NCBI GenBank assembly: GCA_016858145.1
Contig: JAEHOE010000074.1
Location: forward strand, 548,084-612,083
Source of the DNA: Edaphochlamys debaryana
Taxonomy: Eukaryota; Chlorophyta; Chlorophyceae; Chlamydomonadales
DNA length: 64,000 nucleotides
Direction of reading: 5' to 3'
Part shown: positions 22,601 to 35,133 of the stretch, piece by piece
How the letters are laid out: each line of letters starts with the position of its first letter
How positions within the stretch are numbered: position 1 is the stretch's first letter
Made by a program: the position numbers and the translations under genes
The notes under the pieces: generated by a model
The model's input: the letters and a program-made list of their open reading frames with translations, nothing else
Database searches by the model: none
Told to the model about the DNA's origin: nothing

Positions 22601-24864
22601 CAGCCTAACGGCACTCAAGGTGAGCTTGTGCTAGGCTGTTTCGGTATGTTGAGGTGTGGAGGCAACACATATGGACGAGCCGGCATCGTGCGGCGTGGGC
22701 GGGCATGCATTTTTATTATAGCTCCTCTTGTATGTCCCCTTGGCGCCTCCTGGGCCTGGGCCTGGGCTTCCCGCGTACGACCCTATCTGACAGCCCCCGC
22801 GTGCCACGCGCTTGACCACACCGCAGGAGAGCCTAGCCCTGACCAGCCGGCGCAGCACGGTCGAGGGCCAGGGCGAGGTCCTGGCCGAGGCAGAGGAGCC
22901 CGCGGAGCCGCACCAGCAGCAGCCAGCAGGAGTGGAGGGCGAGGCCGCGGAGCCCTTGTCGGTGCCTGATCCCACGGAGGCACCGGAGCCCGCTGACCCC
23001 ACCACGGTGGAGCGGCCACCGCTGGAGGAGCCGGAGCCGACGTCAAGCCCCCGGGCCGCCGCGACGGCGCTGCCAGGTCCCCGCGCCTCAGGGGCAGATC
23101 CGGCAGGGCCGCGGGCCTTCGCGCTGAGCCCCAGCGTGAGCGCAAGCCTCGGCAGCGCTGGCTCATTCACCGCGGCAGCTGGCGCGGGAGAGTGGGGCAG
23201 CGGAGGCGGCGCGGGTAGCTCCGGGGAGGAGGCGGAGTTCATTCCCATGGCTGCGCGGCTGTCTAGTGCCGGGAGCTGGGCGAGCGGGCGCGGTGGCGGC
23301 AGCAGCGGAGGTGGTGGGCAGTCCCCGGCGCAGGTGAAGGCCAGCGCGCCAGGCGTTCCCGGGGGTAAGGCCACCGGGGCCACATGTCGTTAGGTCGTGT
23401 AATGAGGCTTGAACGCAGTCGGGGAGTAGCGCTGGGCAACCGCTTGGTTGCCTGGTTAGGCAGACCCCTGCAAGTCCACCAATCCTGTGCTTAAACGGTC
23501 ACATTGCGGCGAGCACAACCTCTAAAGCCGTGAACCCCACGAACCCCAACCTCACAGTTGCCCAGGACGGCGGCGTATGCGGCGCCACTTCCTGCAGCGC
23601 TTTCAGTTGCCCCCAAGCCGCCGGCGCCGCTTTCTCCGCCGAGCCTGACAACGGCGTGGAGGCGGTACTAACGCTGGACAGCCTACGCCGGCGCATGCGT
23701 GAGCTGGAGCTGGAGCTGTCCCGCTGCCAGCTGCTGTCGCAGTCGCTACAAGCGGGGCTGCCGTGGCGGAGCTCCGTAGCCAACGCCAGCGGCCTGTTCA
23801 AGGCGGCAGCCGCAGCCGCCGCGCCCGCGGCGGAGGCGGGGCTGATGAGCAAGGACTCTTCTGGCTCATCCGATCCCCACCTGGAGGAGGAGGAGGCGCA
23901 GCACGAGGGCCGGCCGGTCCTCCTCGATGAGGGCGCGGGCAGCAGCGGTGTGCATGGCAGCCGTGGCACGGGCCACGCCTCCCGCTCCCTTGCGTCCAGC
24001 ACGGCGTGGGCCGGTGGCGCAGGTGCAGACGACCATACCGGCACGGGCGAGCAAGGACCGCAGCACCAGTCCGGAGGCGGCAGCGTGCTCGCCTCGCACG
24101 CGCTCCTGTGTGCTGCCAGCCTGCGCAGCTGTGACGGGGACGCGATAGGCGCCGGCGGGGAGGGGCCCTCGGGCGACTGGCACCCGTCCTCCCTCCGCAC
24201 CAGTGCCAACGCTGGCGAGGTGGAGGCGGGCAGGGAGGGCAATGACGGGGAGGGGCTGGGGTGCGAGGCGCACGCTGGCGAGGAGGCCGCATCCGGCCCG
24301 ACGGCGCCAAGCGGGGCGGCCTCGGGGCGGCCCCCGCTGCCTGAGCTCCGCCTGGACCGTGTGGCGGTGCGCTCGAGCGTGTACGTCAACGCCCTGTTCG
24401 ACTCAGTAGACGGAATGTGCAACCTGGCGAGCACACGAGCGCCGACCGCGAGCCACAGCTTCGGCGCGCTGACGGCCCGGCAGGTGGGGGCCGGGCCCGG
24501 TGGCCACCACAGCCGGCAGCCGTCGTTCGGGCGGGCGGAGGCGGTGCGATTGTCACTGTCGGTCGCACCACTGGACGCGGTTCCACGCAGCCCCGCGCCC
24601 TCTACCCCCCCGGGCGCAGCCCTCGGCGCCGCCACGACGCCCAAGAGCTGCGCGGGCAGTCTGGCCGCGGAGGACGACTCGCAGGATCTGCAGGACCAGG
24701 AGGTGCAGGACGCAGCGGGCACGCCGCCGGCGATGCTGCTGGGAACACTGGACGAGTTGCGAGGAGCGGGGGCGGCCAGCGCCGCCAAGAACGGCGGGGC
24801 GCATGGTGGGCTGCTGGCAGGCCGGCGCGCGCTAGCTGCGCTCGAGGAGGACGATGAGGAGTAG
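19691..24864 (+). CDS. Coiled-coil protein with hydrophobic N-terminus, function unknown
   Basis: Fourteen exons: 19691-19890, 19969-20051, 20198-20278, 20364-20448, 20559-20694, 20848-20934, 21060-21155, 21252-21362, 21488-21594, 21747-21825, 22168-22257, 22410-22619, 22827-23364 and 23558-24864. All phases close, giving 1069 residues. The N-terminus (LALSAGVAALAAGAGFASL) could be a membrane anchor or targeting helix. Residues about 60-225 form a mixed region (VWVVRRRKQVVAFELFG, FSVALVDVNSVASVKSALGRR). Residues about 225-385 are a continuous heptad-rich coiled coil (ASELRAQVDNAVRARHAAERD, ELEAQTAATQVRQLQQQIQG, IVQLEEENDRMDTVLQ). The rest is acidic, low-complexity sequence ending LEEDDEE. The 11th intron has a GC donor. 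Exon 6 could instead begin at 20833, adding five codons. An in-frame ATG at 19664 would add nine residues. Confidence 0.68.
21889..22126 (+). repeat. Imperfect 50-60-bp-spaced repeat inside an intron
   Basis: A motif CATCTGGGTYSGA occurs near 21889, 21943, 21994 and 22118, with a degenerate copy CAGCTGGGTTAAGA near 22055. All lie in the 342-bp tenth intron of the coiled-coil gene. Spacings are 54, 51, 61 and 63 bp. Confidence 0.65.
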
Positions 24865-25846
24865 AGGCGTGGACGCTTTCGTCAGCACGGCTAGGAGTTA
24901 GGTAGGACGTGGATTGGGCCCATTGGCTCGGGGACTTGAGCAGGTAGTTGCAGGAGCAGGAGCATGCCCGAGTACAGGTATGGCAGGCGCCATTCGCCTC
25001 GCGATCATGACTTTGGGTGGTGTACAGCGTATGCTGTGCCAGGCGGCGACAATGCGCGGCCGGGGTGGGCAGGCGGGAAGTGTGTGTCATACGGGAAGTG
25101 TAGAGGGCTGGTCAGGCGGGAAGTTTGTGTCAGTCAGCCCCGCAAGCGGGGTCAGCCCGCGGGCCAGAGGACTTTCAGGCGCTCGGGCATGAGAGCAGGG
25201 AGTGTATACTGTAGCTGCTTGCTTGCGACTGGTGTGGTGCTCTGGCTCGTGCTCTCTGGTTCGTCCAGAGCTCGGCCTATCCGTACGGCCGAGGACGAGT
25301 CGCGCTCTGAACAAAAGGCGTGCAAGCCTGCCTTCCTGTAACCAGGTATACAACACTTGGCGCGTCATTGTCTCCAAGCCAAGCGGCAGTCCTGCTTGTG
25401 ATCCGCTGCCCCAGCGCTGCAGCTCCCCTCGACGCGTCGCGTACGCGACTGCCCGACTGCCGCGGCGACGGTCGCGCAGCCGCTTGTCATTTCAAGCATC
25501 TTCGCACCTCTTTACTGTTGCTACATCTTCACTGGATTGGGTTCGGTTGCCAGCTGCTGGAGTTATGGTGGAAACCGGCCTTCGCATCTCTCGATGCAAG
25601 CGCATGTCGCGGCGCACTCGCCGCAGCTCAAGCGGCGCGTTCTCGCAAGGCTTCGGGCCGCTTGGTGAGCTGGTTGGGAGATCTTAAACGCGGTTTGTTG
25701 AAGATCCGCGCCTGTCCGCCTGCCGGCCATTAAGGCATCTCGCCCATGTACCCTCCAACCCGCCTGACCTTGTTGCCGAGAACAAGGTGCCGCGCCTCTT
25801 CACCTGCCGTCTCACATTCCGCGACGCAACTCTGTAACCGCCAACC
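24865..25846. other. 3' UTR of coiled-coil gene plus promoter of surface-protein gene
   Basis: Both flanking genes run on the plus strand. TGTAA at 25337-25341 probably ends the upstream transcript, leaving about 500 bp for the next promoter and 5' leader. No coding exon is evident. Confidence 0.5.
25337..25341 (+). terminator. Poly(A) signal TGTAA of the coiled-coil gene
   Basis: The signal lies 473 bp past the stop codon at 24864, in the context CCTGTAACC. Confidence 0.55.
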
Positions 25847-28800
25847 ATGGCCCCAACTCCCCACGCAGGCACGGCCTTCGTGGGCCTTCTGGCCGTGTCC
25901 TGGGTCGTGCACACGGCTCATGCGGCGGCCGTCCTCTCGGTGGACAACGTGTCACTCGGAGTGGATAATGGCGGCCAGCTGAACATGAACTACCCTGGCG
26001 ACCCCCTCGGCATCGGGACCTTTGGGCTACGCGCCACTTTCGGAGGCAAGTACCCCCTGGATGCTATGGCTACTGGGCCAGATTCGGTTGCGCAGTGCTC
26101 AACTCCCTGGTCATTAGGTTTCCGCTCCGGCTGCCGCTGGCCTGATACCGCAACCCTCTCATCAAAGCGACATGCTCTACTGCCGTTAGCACTGCACTGC
26201 GGTGGTGACAAGGTCTGGCGGAGACAGTCGGGGGAAAGGGGGGACCAAGGGCCCAAGCCAGCGGCTCCACCTCACAGCATGTCCGCACGCCTACCCCTGC
26301 ACTGCGCTGCATTGCGCTCTGCTCTAACCACCCCCTTGCTCCCACTGCTGCCCACAGGCGGCACGGTGTACACCTCCACCGAGAAGGGCGGCATCGCCGA
26401 GGGCTGGGGCGCCAGCGCCCTAGACTCGAACAACACCAGGCGCCTTGTCCAGTACAACAATAACATCTTCGGGAAGGGGACTGGGCCAGGCCTTGCAGTG
26501 ACTCGTGACAACGCCACCGGCGCGTTCGTGTCCGCCACAACGACCAGCAGGTGAGCCGGGTGAGGGGTCGATCGAGTCCTTCCCCCCTGGGACTGCTTGT
26601 CCTCACGTGAGACGTGATTCGTCCCTGCACGCCCTTGTGCTTTGCCGGGCGTCCTGCCGCAGCGTCCCTGGCGCCTTCAACATCACGCAGACCTTCACGC
26701 CCGCCGCGGTGACCGGGGTGTTCCGAGTGCGGACAACGATTTTGAACATAGGAGCTGCGCCCATCACCGACGTCCGCTACAAGTGAGTACTGTTGACTCT
26801 GGGGGTTGACGCGGCGGATCTTGCTCGGCCGGGGATGCAGTTGGCGCAGCAGCACGGAGCGTGAAGCCCACACCGGCTGCTGGAACCAGTGTATGCTGTC
26901 TCAAGCAACCCGCCGCTCCCCGTCGGCCGCTGCAGGCGGGTCATGGATTGGGACATCGACCCCACCCCGTTCATGGAGTGTGTGACCATCGACTGGGCCT
27001 GCGGCCTGGGGGCCACGGGCGCCGGCGGAAACTGCACCAAGGTGCGCCGGGCGGACCTAGGCGCTGGGCCCTGGGGGCCAGGGGTGCGGGTACAAGGCTT
27101 AAAAGGGGGTTTCCGCTGGCTTCCCTGGTAAGGTCACTCAAGGGCGGAAACCCAGCGCCTCCCTGGCGTCCATGGCGCCTCTCTCTCTGCGGTACGGCAG
27201 CCTTTGGGTCATCACATTACCCACCGCCCGTTCCCTTGCCGTGGCCTCCCCGTGCTGCAGCCCACGGCTCTGGCCCACTTCGACACCAACGGCTTCGCCT
27301 CCGCCGAGCCCGTCACGGTGGACGCCAACCCCACGCCCTTCATCAGGGCCGGCCCTCAAGACCAAGGCGCCCAGGTGAGGCTCGAGGGTGGCAGGCAGGG
27401 CGTGGGGGTGTGAGGGCAGAGCGGCAGCCAATGAAGCCATGCCAACGGGCTGGTCCGGGTGGGGGTTGAGCAGCAGTGACCTGCCTGGATGCCCTCCTCG
27501 TGACCCCCTCCTCGGTCCCCACTCGACCTCCCCCGGTCAGCTGACATTCAAGTTCGGCACCCTGGCTGCTGGGGACAGCACCACCTTCAACGTCTTCTAG
27601 TGAGTCGTCCCTCTGCTACTATATCCCACGGGGTTTCTCCCCTGGGTTTGCCGTACGGCGTTCCACACCTCTGCCCCTCACCCAGACAAACAATTGCCCC
27701 CTCGCCCGGTTTCATTAGCGGCGCTGCGGCCAATGAGTCGGGGGCCTACGCCGCCATCGCCGCCGCCGGCATGGAGATCTACACCCTGGGCCTGAGCTCC
27801 ATCAACGGCGCATGCAACCGCAATGCGCCAACCTTCATTTACGGCTTTGCGGGCGTGGGCGGCTGCGCGAGCAAGGTGCGGAGTGCCGCCTGCGCTGCAG
27901 AACCGCAGCAGGGAGAGGAGTCCTTGACCTGTTCACGTGCAGCGGGCCGCACTACAGCTAAGGGGTGAATACCTATCTTGACCCCGGTTGCTTGCTCCCC
28001 GCCCTCCGCGCCTTGCCGACCCAGGTGACCTTTGCGTCAAGCGGGGAGGCCGCCCCCGCCTTCTCCCAGCCCATCCGCCCGGGGGCGCTCACCACTCTCA
28101 GATTCACCCCGCTGTACGGTGCCACGTGTCCGGGCGAACTGGTCTGCCAGGTGCGTGATGGTCCTGCATGCGAGTGGGGACCCTGGCAGGGGCACATTCA
28201 TGACCTACCAACCGTGTCCTCACCCTGGCCTCCGACCCGCATCAACCCAACCACCGGACCCCGCGCCTGCAGGTGACCTGGGGCGATGGCACGCCCGCCG
28301 AGACCGTCCCCTGCGCCAAGGGCGGCGCGCAGGTAAGCGCTGCCCACGCCTACGCCGCGCCCGGCTCCTACAGCGCCAGCGTGCGGGCCTTCGTGGGCGG
28401 CTTCGAGGCGACCACGGCGTCCACGGTGAGGGCGGGTCTGTGGGGGGCGGGACGACTGCACCGAGTACAAAGGGGGAGTAAGGCTGAATGGTGTGGTTCC
28501 GGGGGACCCTTTGGAAGACAGGGCTCGGGCAATTGGCCTTCGCCAGTCGCCTACGCCTCTTCGTCATTGTACTTGGCTCCAGACACCCAAGTCGGTGACA
28601 CGAGTTTGCGTATGTGTGCCTGCCCCCTCACGTCTAGGTGACGCTCATGGCTGTAGCCGCCTTTCCAAGCCCGGACCCGCCAATGCCCCCACCGGCACTG
28701 CCCTCTCCGGCCCCGCCGAGCCCTTACCCGCCCGGTCCCCCGCCGCCCTCCCCACCGCCCAGCCCACCGCCCCCTCCTCCGCCCTCTCCTAACCCGCCCA

Positions 28801-31023
28801 GCCCAGTGCCTCCCAGCCCGCCGCCTTCACCCCTGCCTCCCAGCCCACCGCCACCCTCCCCCTCGCCACCCAGCCCCATGCCGCCCTCCCCACCTCCCAG
28901 TCCCATGCCACCTGTTCCGCCCTCTCCCAAACCGCCCAGCCCAGTGCCTCCCAGCCCGCCGCCGCCTTCGCCCTCCCCACCCAGCCCACAGCCGCCATCG
29001 CCCCTCCCGCCCAGCCCGCCGCCGCCATCGCCCCGCCCGCCTAGCCCGCCGCCGCCTTCGCCTCCCCCTCCCAGCCCACTGCCCCCGTCGCCCTCCCCGC
29101 CCAGCCCGATCCCTCCCAGCCCCAGTCCGCCCTCTCCGGACCCCCCTAGTCCTCGGCCGCCGTCACCTATGCCTCCCAGCCCCTTGCCGCCATCGCCCGC
29201 CCCGCCCAGTCCCTCACCTCCTTCACCACCCCCCAGTCCCCTGCCTCCCTCCCCGCTGCCACCGAGCCCTGCTCCCCCCATCCCCCCATCTCCGCCACCT
29301 CCGCCACCCTCTCCCTCCCCTCCTCTGGCCCCCATCCAAGGCCTGTCCATCCCGCCTGAGTATATCTCAACCAATACCTCAACGACCAATGGCACTGTCA
29401 CCGTTACCCAGCTTGTCAACCTCCCCGAGTCCGTTGCATCTGACCCTTCAGCTCTGTCGGCTCTGTTCCCTGCTGCGCTAGCGGCAGCGGCAAATGCGAC
29501 GCTGGTGACTGTACCCGTGGAGGTGGCGGCGGCGGGGAGCGCGACGGCGGATGAGTCTGCTCCGGTGAGGACTGGGTAGCGGCAGCGCGGTACACACCTG
29601 CAGCCAGGTCCCTGTGTCTTAGGTAACGCGTGTCACCTCCATCACCACTTGAAACACGGCCGCCCGACCCGCAGGCCATCAGCTGCACCGCCGCCTTCCT
29701 GGACTCCTTCCGAGCCGAGCTGGCCGCCCGCGCCAACCTCTCCGTGGCCCTCCTGAGCTCCATCACGTGCACCGCCCTGGGCCTGGCCCCGGCGCCCAGC
29801 CGCCGCCAGCTGCTGCGGCGCTCGCTGGACCAGCAGCAGGCGCCCCTCAGCGCCTGGGCCGGGGGCGCCTGCCCGCAGAACGCGAACGCCTCCGGCTCGG
29901 CCCTGGGCCTGACCGTGACGCTTCGGCTTCCCACGGGCCTGGCCACCGCGGACGAGGTGCGCTGCGTCGCCGCCGTGCTCACTTTCGTCCGCTGAGCGCT
30001 GAAACCTTGGCCCTAGTTTCACCATGCGCAGCTTGGCTCCGACCCCTGCCGTGCACAACCGGTGTCTGTAGTTGCACCAACTAGGCTTTCGTCCACACCC
30101 GCCTCTGTCCCTGTGCCCAGGTTGCGGCCATTCGCCAGCGCCTGCTGGCGGCGCTGGAGGCGTGGGCGTCCGCAGGGGGTACAGACGTGGGCGGTGCGGC
30201 CCTGAGCCTGTGTGGCCCCAGCGAGGAGCGCGTTTCGACGACGGTGGAGGTGGCGGTGACCACCCGGGTGACCCTCACGGCCGCCGGAGTTGCGGTGCTA
30301 GCAGGAGCCTGCAACGGCACCGCTGCCGTGGGCATGCCTGAGGGATCGACTTGCACCGTCATACGGGTGCGTCGCGTAGGGGCACTGGACTTGACATTGT
30401 GGGTCTGCGGCTGGGGCTTGAGTACACGCTGCGCCTGGGGCTGGGGCTGGGCGTGGTAGGAAGCACCTGTAGCATTACGGGGTTTCCATGTGGCGCCTGT
30501 GATGTGCGCTACCTTGCCCCAATAGCATATCTCTGCCTGTGTCGATCCGCCGCCCCGTAGCTGACGAGCGTCAGGCAGGCCGGCAGCGAGGCCGGCGGCG
30601 GCTCCTCGTCTTCCTCGTCCGGCCCCTCCGCGGGCGTCATCGCGGGGGCCACCGTGGGCGCCGTCGTGGGCGCCCTTCTGCTGGCGCTCCTGCTGGTGGC
30701 GCTGGCCCGTGCGGTGCTGAATGGTGGAGGCCCGAGCCAGCAGCCGGCGGGCCCTGCCTCGGGAGCCACGGCACAGGTAGGCTGGCAGGGCGGTAAGGGC
30801 GGGCGGAACGTGGTGGCCTATGACCCGGCTTGGCTCTCTGGATCCTCTGGGCGCCCTCGCGCGGGTCCCGGGGCGTACCGCATGTGTTGCGTCAAGGTGC
30901 CGGCAACATGTCGAGGCGCTTTCTCTCCCACCGCCCGCTCTGCCATCCATGCGCTCCAGTGGCTGACCCCCCTCCTGGCCCCCTCCTTCCCTCCCACAGG
31001 TGCAGGTCACGACCGCCGCCTGA
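25847..31023 (+). CDS. Single-pass cell-surface protein with PKD-like domain and Pro-rich stalk
   Basis: Fourteen exons: 25847-26045, 26358-26550, 26663-26782, 26936-27041, 27261-27374, 27541-27599, 27719-27875, 28025-28150, 28273-28425, 28638-29564, 29675-29956, 30121-30366, 30561-30776 and 31000-31023. They give 973 residues. A signal peptide ([19 protein letters not shown]) is followed by a beta-rich domain to about residue 315 ([40 protein letters not shown]). A PKD-like fold follows ([10 protein letters not shown], then [16 protein letters not shown]), then about 220 residues of PPSP stalk. Cys-containing repeats come next ([20 protein letters not shown]), then a Ser linker and one membrane helix at about 919-943 ([17 protein letters not shown]), with a tail of about 30 residues. 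It is probably displayed on the plasma membrane in contact with the matrix. The first intron has a GC donor. Function is unknown; adhesion or wall sensing is inference. Confidence 0.78.
28668..29333 (+). repeat. Pro-rich (PPSP)n coding repeat of the surface protein
   Basis: About 220 codons of SPPPPSPxPPSP-type repeat within the tenth exon, the extensin/pherophorin-like stalk expected to carry hydroxyproline-linked glycans. The opposite strand shows a spurious Gly-rich open frame here. Confidence 0.9.
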
Positions 31024-34000
31024 GCCCAGCAGTGGTCAGCACGGCCCTTCATGGGAGCTGAGGCGTCGTCGTGGAAGCTGACGGGGGGGCGTGTGGACTT
31101 GCTGAGGCGTCGTACGTCCAAGCACTTGCGGGAGGGCGAATGGACCTTGAGTGAAGACCAGTCAGCATGTGGTAACCGAGCTTGGGAAAGCAGTCCTTGA
31201 CTATCAGTAACGAAAGTGAGAAGAGCGTTGAAGCCCTGCTCCTGACGGGGGGCGTGTGGGCATCAGGGGCGGACCTAGGCTGTCGGACGGCATGCGGCGA
31301 GGGTCGAAGCTTGGGAGAACTGTGTGAAGGGCTGCTCGGGCAAGCCCCTGCGTGTTCAGGGCTGCTCGTGTAAAGCCGCCTGCGTGTGTGGTTGGCAGCG
31401 AGCGAGGGGAACAGAGACCGATGTGTGCTTCCCTATGTCAGCAACGAGTCAAGTGATCCTGAAGTGATGAACGTTGAGCATTATGTGTGGCTAGTAAGCC
31501 CAAGTGTGGAGTGCAAAGACTTCCAGCAGGTGGTTTGAGTTGTTGCCCTATGCCCTGCGGGGCTCGTGACCACCAATCTTGACTGTAGAGCTAGCCGATG
31601 GCCGGCAGGAGCCATGAGTTGTGGGGAAGGATGCCCGCCGTCCGTATCGACGTTACTGGCGAAGGGTCTGAATGGATATCGGATACCGCGTACACAATGA
31701 GGTCAGCAATAGCAGGGGCGTTGAGTTGGTTCCGTTGTCTGGAGGCTGGAGGACACCTTAAGCTTTCATGGATGGGCGGATCGGCTTGGGTCTATGTTAC
31801 AACGACAGGCTGAGGGTTGCCAGGTCAGGTCGGTCCCAATGAGCACCATGCCAGCAGCCATACGACGTGCCCGAATCCTGAGACGCAGGAGTAAATCGGG
31901 CTCCACGCCGGGACACATAGCCGCTGTAAGCTCTCCACGAGGCACAGCAGCCTCTAGATTCAGGCCCAATGCAACCGCCGTCTCTATGGCCCCCGCCTGC
32001 TGCCACAATTGTGCAAAATGAAGGTCAAGCAACTACATCAATCTGGATGGGCGAGTTGAGTGGGATGCCAGTGCACCCTGAAAGGGTTTGGTCCAAAGCA
32101 ACCCGAATCCCCTTGGCCAGTTCCACCCGGCCGACACTCCTGAGTCAGCACCGGTCCTGACCCGGGCACTGCATCCCATGACACAGCACCCGCGATGAAA
32201 TAGTCTCATGCTCAAATCCTGACAATAGAAACGCGTGCAAACCACGAGTCATGACAAACGCTGACTGCGTAATGCATCCAGTGCCGTCTTAGGTATCAAC
32301 TAGTCAACAGTCGACTGAGCTCTGATGGGGAACAGGAGACACGCCCTCTGTCGCAAGGGCTTGCTACCTCAGCCCGCTACTGGATTGAACCACAGGCGTG
32401 AGCTTGCCAGGCGTAGCCCCGGTGGAGAAGACCACCACACACCCATAAGCCCACGCTCGTATGGCCGGGACCTCCTCAAAGAGGCTGGGTACCACGGCCA
32501 CTAAAGAATACGTCCGCGCGAGCAGAGGAAGATAAGTAAGCATCGATCTGTGAAGTCTATGGCACGCGTGTCGAACCTCCCAGGCGCCCCACACCAGGCC
32601 CACGCGCAACCGACCCGATCTGCGCGGCCTGAGTGTCGCCAAGGGTAGAGGTAGGGCTTGTAGAGGTACACAGCGACCAACTCTTGCATCGCAGATATGG
32701 GATTTAGATCTGGCCCCAGGCAGGGCATTGAGTTCCGTGCCGTCAGGGGCGACCCTGGTTGACTGGATGCCGGGGCCAAAACCGCCAGCCGAGCAATCCA
32801 TCCAGTAATTCAAGGGGGGGTAAAGTTCACTGCACAACCTTCGCACGCCCAGTGGATAAAAGGGCAAAGGATCTCCAGCAGGAGGCCAAGGCTGTGAGCA
32901 GAAGATTAGGATGACAAGATCTCTGATCATGCCGCTGCTCCAGGCCAGCTTGCCACGAATAGAGCTGAATAAGTAATTGCGATTGACGGGAGCACGTGAC
33001 TGACGCAACACCAGGGTGCAACACAGCACAAGCAGGCCAAGGCTGCCAACTGTGTGCAGGCTTAGGACCACAAGCAAAGACGTACAGCACCGTCCCCCAT
33101 ACACAAAAACCTTGTACGAAACGTCCACGCACACAATAACCCGGGGTTCGCTTTCCTCGTCACTGGTTCTTCGGGTTGGCACACAACAACCCGGTGGGAT
33201 TCCCTCTCGGGCCAGCCACCACCGATTTCCACCGGCAGCGGCCCACGCCAATGCTAGGCGCTGCTTGGTCCGATCTGCTTCTCTACCCCCAAAACTCTCA
33301 TGGCGAGTGGGGCCACATGCGTAGTGCCCCAAGGCCACGGAAGCCTTCCGCCAGAGGCCCCGGGGCGCAGCTCCCCGCACACAAGGCACGCCTCACGCGA
33401 GACTGCGCACGCGGCGCCAACACAACCGCCCGACACTCCCACCAACAGAACAGCACAACACGGCCCTCCCGCACAACCCCGCTCCGTAGCGCGCAGAGGC
33501 TTCTGCCTCCTCTTTCCGAATTTACCCCGACGCGGCTTCCCGCCCCATTGTTCTCCTCGCAATCCCAGGCCCGAGTGCGAGCCAGATCTTCTCCGTTCTC
33601 CCAGTCCTGCATCCCGGCCGAAACCATCCGCTCCCGTACATAAGCTTAGCTTGATGGCCACAACACGACCTCCATCCCTGACCTCCACAGCACAGCGGGT
33701 CCTTACCCCAATGAGGAAGCCACCGATTCCACCCCTAGCCTCCATATTCTCTCAAACTGCCTACAACCATGGGAAGCGTTTGTTGGCCCCACCAGGCGCG
33801 TGCGGGGTTCAGCAGCGGTGTAATTACCAGCGCGCAAAAGTCGTTCAACATGGAGCCTCGTTCGTGTGATTTGTGATCCAGTACAACTCCGAAAGACGCC
33901 AATCATCAAAGGGCTGGCTCCTGTGTGAGCTCCCATCCCAAGCGGCGTGCGTTAACGCATGGTTGACTGCGCCGCAGCAATGCTCAAGCATTGCAAATTT

Positions 34001-35133
34001 ACGGATGTGGAATGAAGCCTCCACGCCCCTACTACATGCACCGTTAGACCCGTAAAATAGGTATGCCCATGAAGGTCAGCAAACCGGCAGTCCGCGGCCC
34101 AGGCTGCCACGACGTCCGCGACCAATGCCCGCTGACCCCAGGACGCCCAGCCAATCAGCCTTGCACATCAGCCCTCATCAGCCCCGCCTTTGATTTTGCC
34201 TCCAGAGCCCGGGCACTGCGGCCTGGGCCCGACCATGCTTCGGAAGCTCGAGTTACTCTGAGGAGCCACGTACCACCCCTTCCCCTTGATTCGAGCGTTC
34301 CCCGGCTCCCAGTAAGCCCGCATGCACGCGACCAGGGACCCACAATGCGCTTGGCCGTAAGGCCGAAGACAACAACAGCACTCCCGGAGTAAGAAAGCCC
34401 CCATGCACCACCTTAGGTCCATAGCTTGCTCGCGGTCCTCAATCTTAACGCCCGCAAGAACCCCCATCCTGACGCGCCGACTCACTGGGATATAGGACAC
34501 ACGATAGACAACGCAGGGAGTCCTGCGGCGTTAAGCCTCAATGAGCCCCAAAGGGCACGGATGATTGCGGAGGGGATTCGTTGGGAGCCCACCTCGAAGA
34601 CGGTATCTTTAGGATTGATCAAATGGACACAAGCCAAGACATACATACACAGCAGAGGCAAGCGATATAAGCCCACTTGCACCCAGTTTAGGAGTAACTC
34701 GCCGGCAGTAGGCGGGACGTACGTATCACATGTCAGCACTGACCAGACACAAGCCCTTGCGCATTGATAGTATGCGCAAGCAGCGGGGCAAAAAGTGCCA
34801 ATCAGGGACACTCCACAGTCGTTCTCTTGCCACCGCAGCAATGTAGCAAACCCTGGCCCGCCCGGAGCCCCCCAATGCTTGGGCTCCTAAACTTAGCAGG
34901 CCACAACATGCGTACCCCGCCAAGCCCACCCGACGTTCTTGGGACGGTGCCGGTGCTGGCCTTCCTAACGCCCTCAATCATTCAGCCTGTTGGCCGGTGC
35001 CGCCGGGGAGACAGCAGCCGCTCGTGTGCTTCTCTTGCCGCCATACGGCGGACTCGTACCCAGCCACAGCTAGGCACTTCCGCCTCGCCCACACCCAGCC
35101 CACACCGCGGGGCCACGACCCGGGACGCCTGTC
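31024..35133. other. Gene-poor, lower-GC region
   Basis: About 4.1 kb in which I cannot support any gene. The left edge is the 3' UTR of the surface-protein gene, with TGTAA at 31369-31373. The rest has noticeably lower GC than its surroundings and many short open frames. The longest is a 341-codon minus-strand frame at 32364-33389, reported as a finding rather than a gene. The right part may contain the 3' UTR of the kinase gene. Confidence 0.45.
31369..31373 (+). terminator. Poly(A) signal TGTAA of the surface-protein gene
   Basis: Located 346 bp after the stop codon at 31021-31023, in the context CTCGTGTAAAGCC. Confidence 0.55.

Noticed and set aside
23499..24788. 429-codon minus-strand frame
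   Set aside because: Shadow of the last exon of the coiled-coil gene; the plus-strand frame joins in phase to the upstream exons.
28724..29419. 231-codon Gly-rich minus-strand frame
   Set aside because: Antisense of the PPSP stalk of the surface protein.
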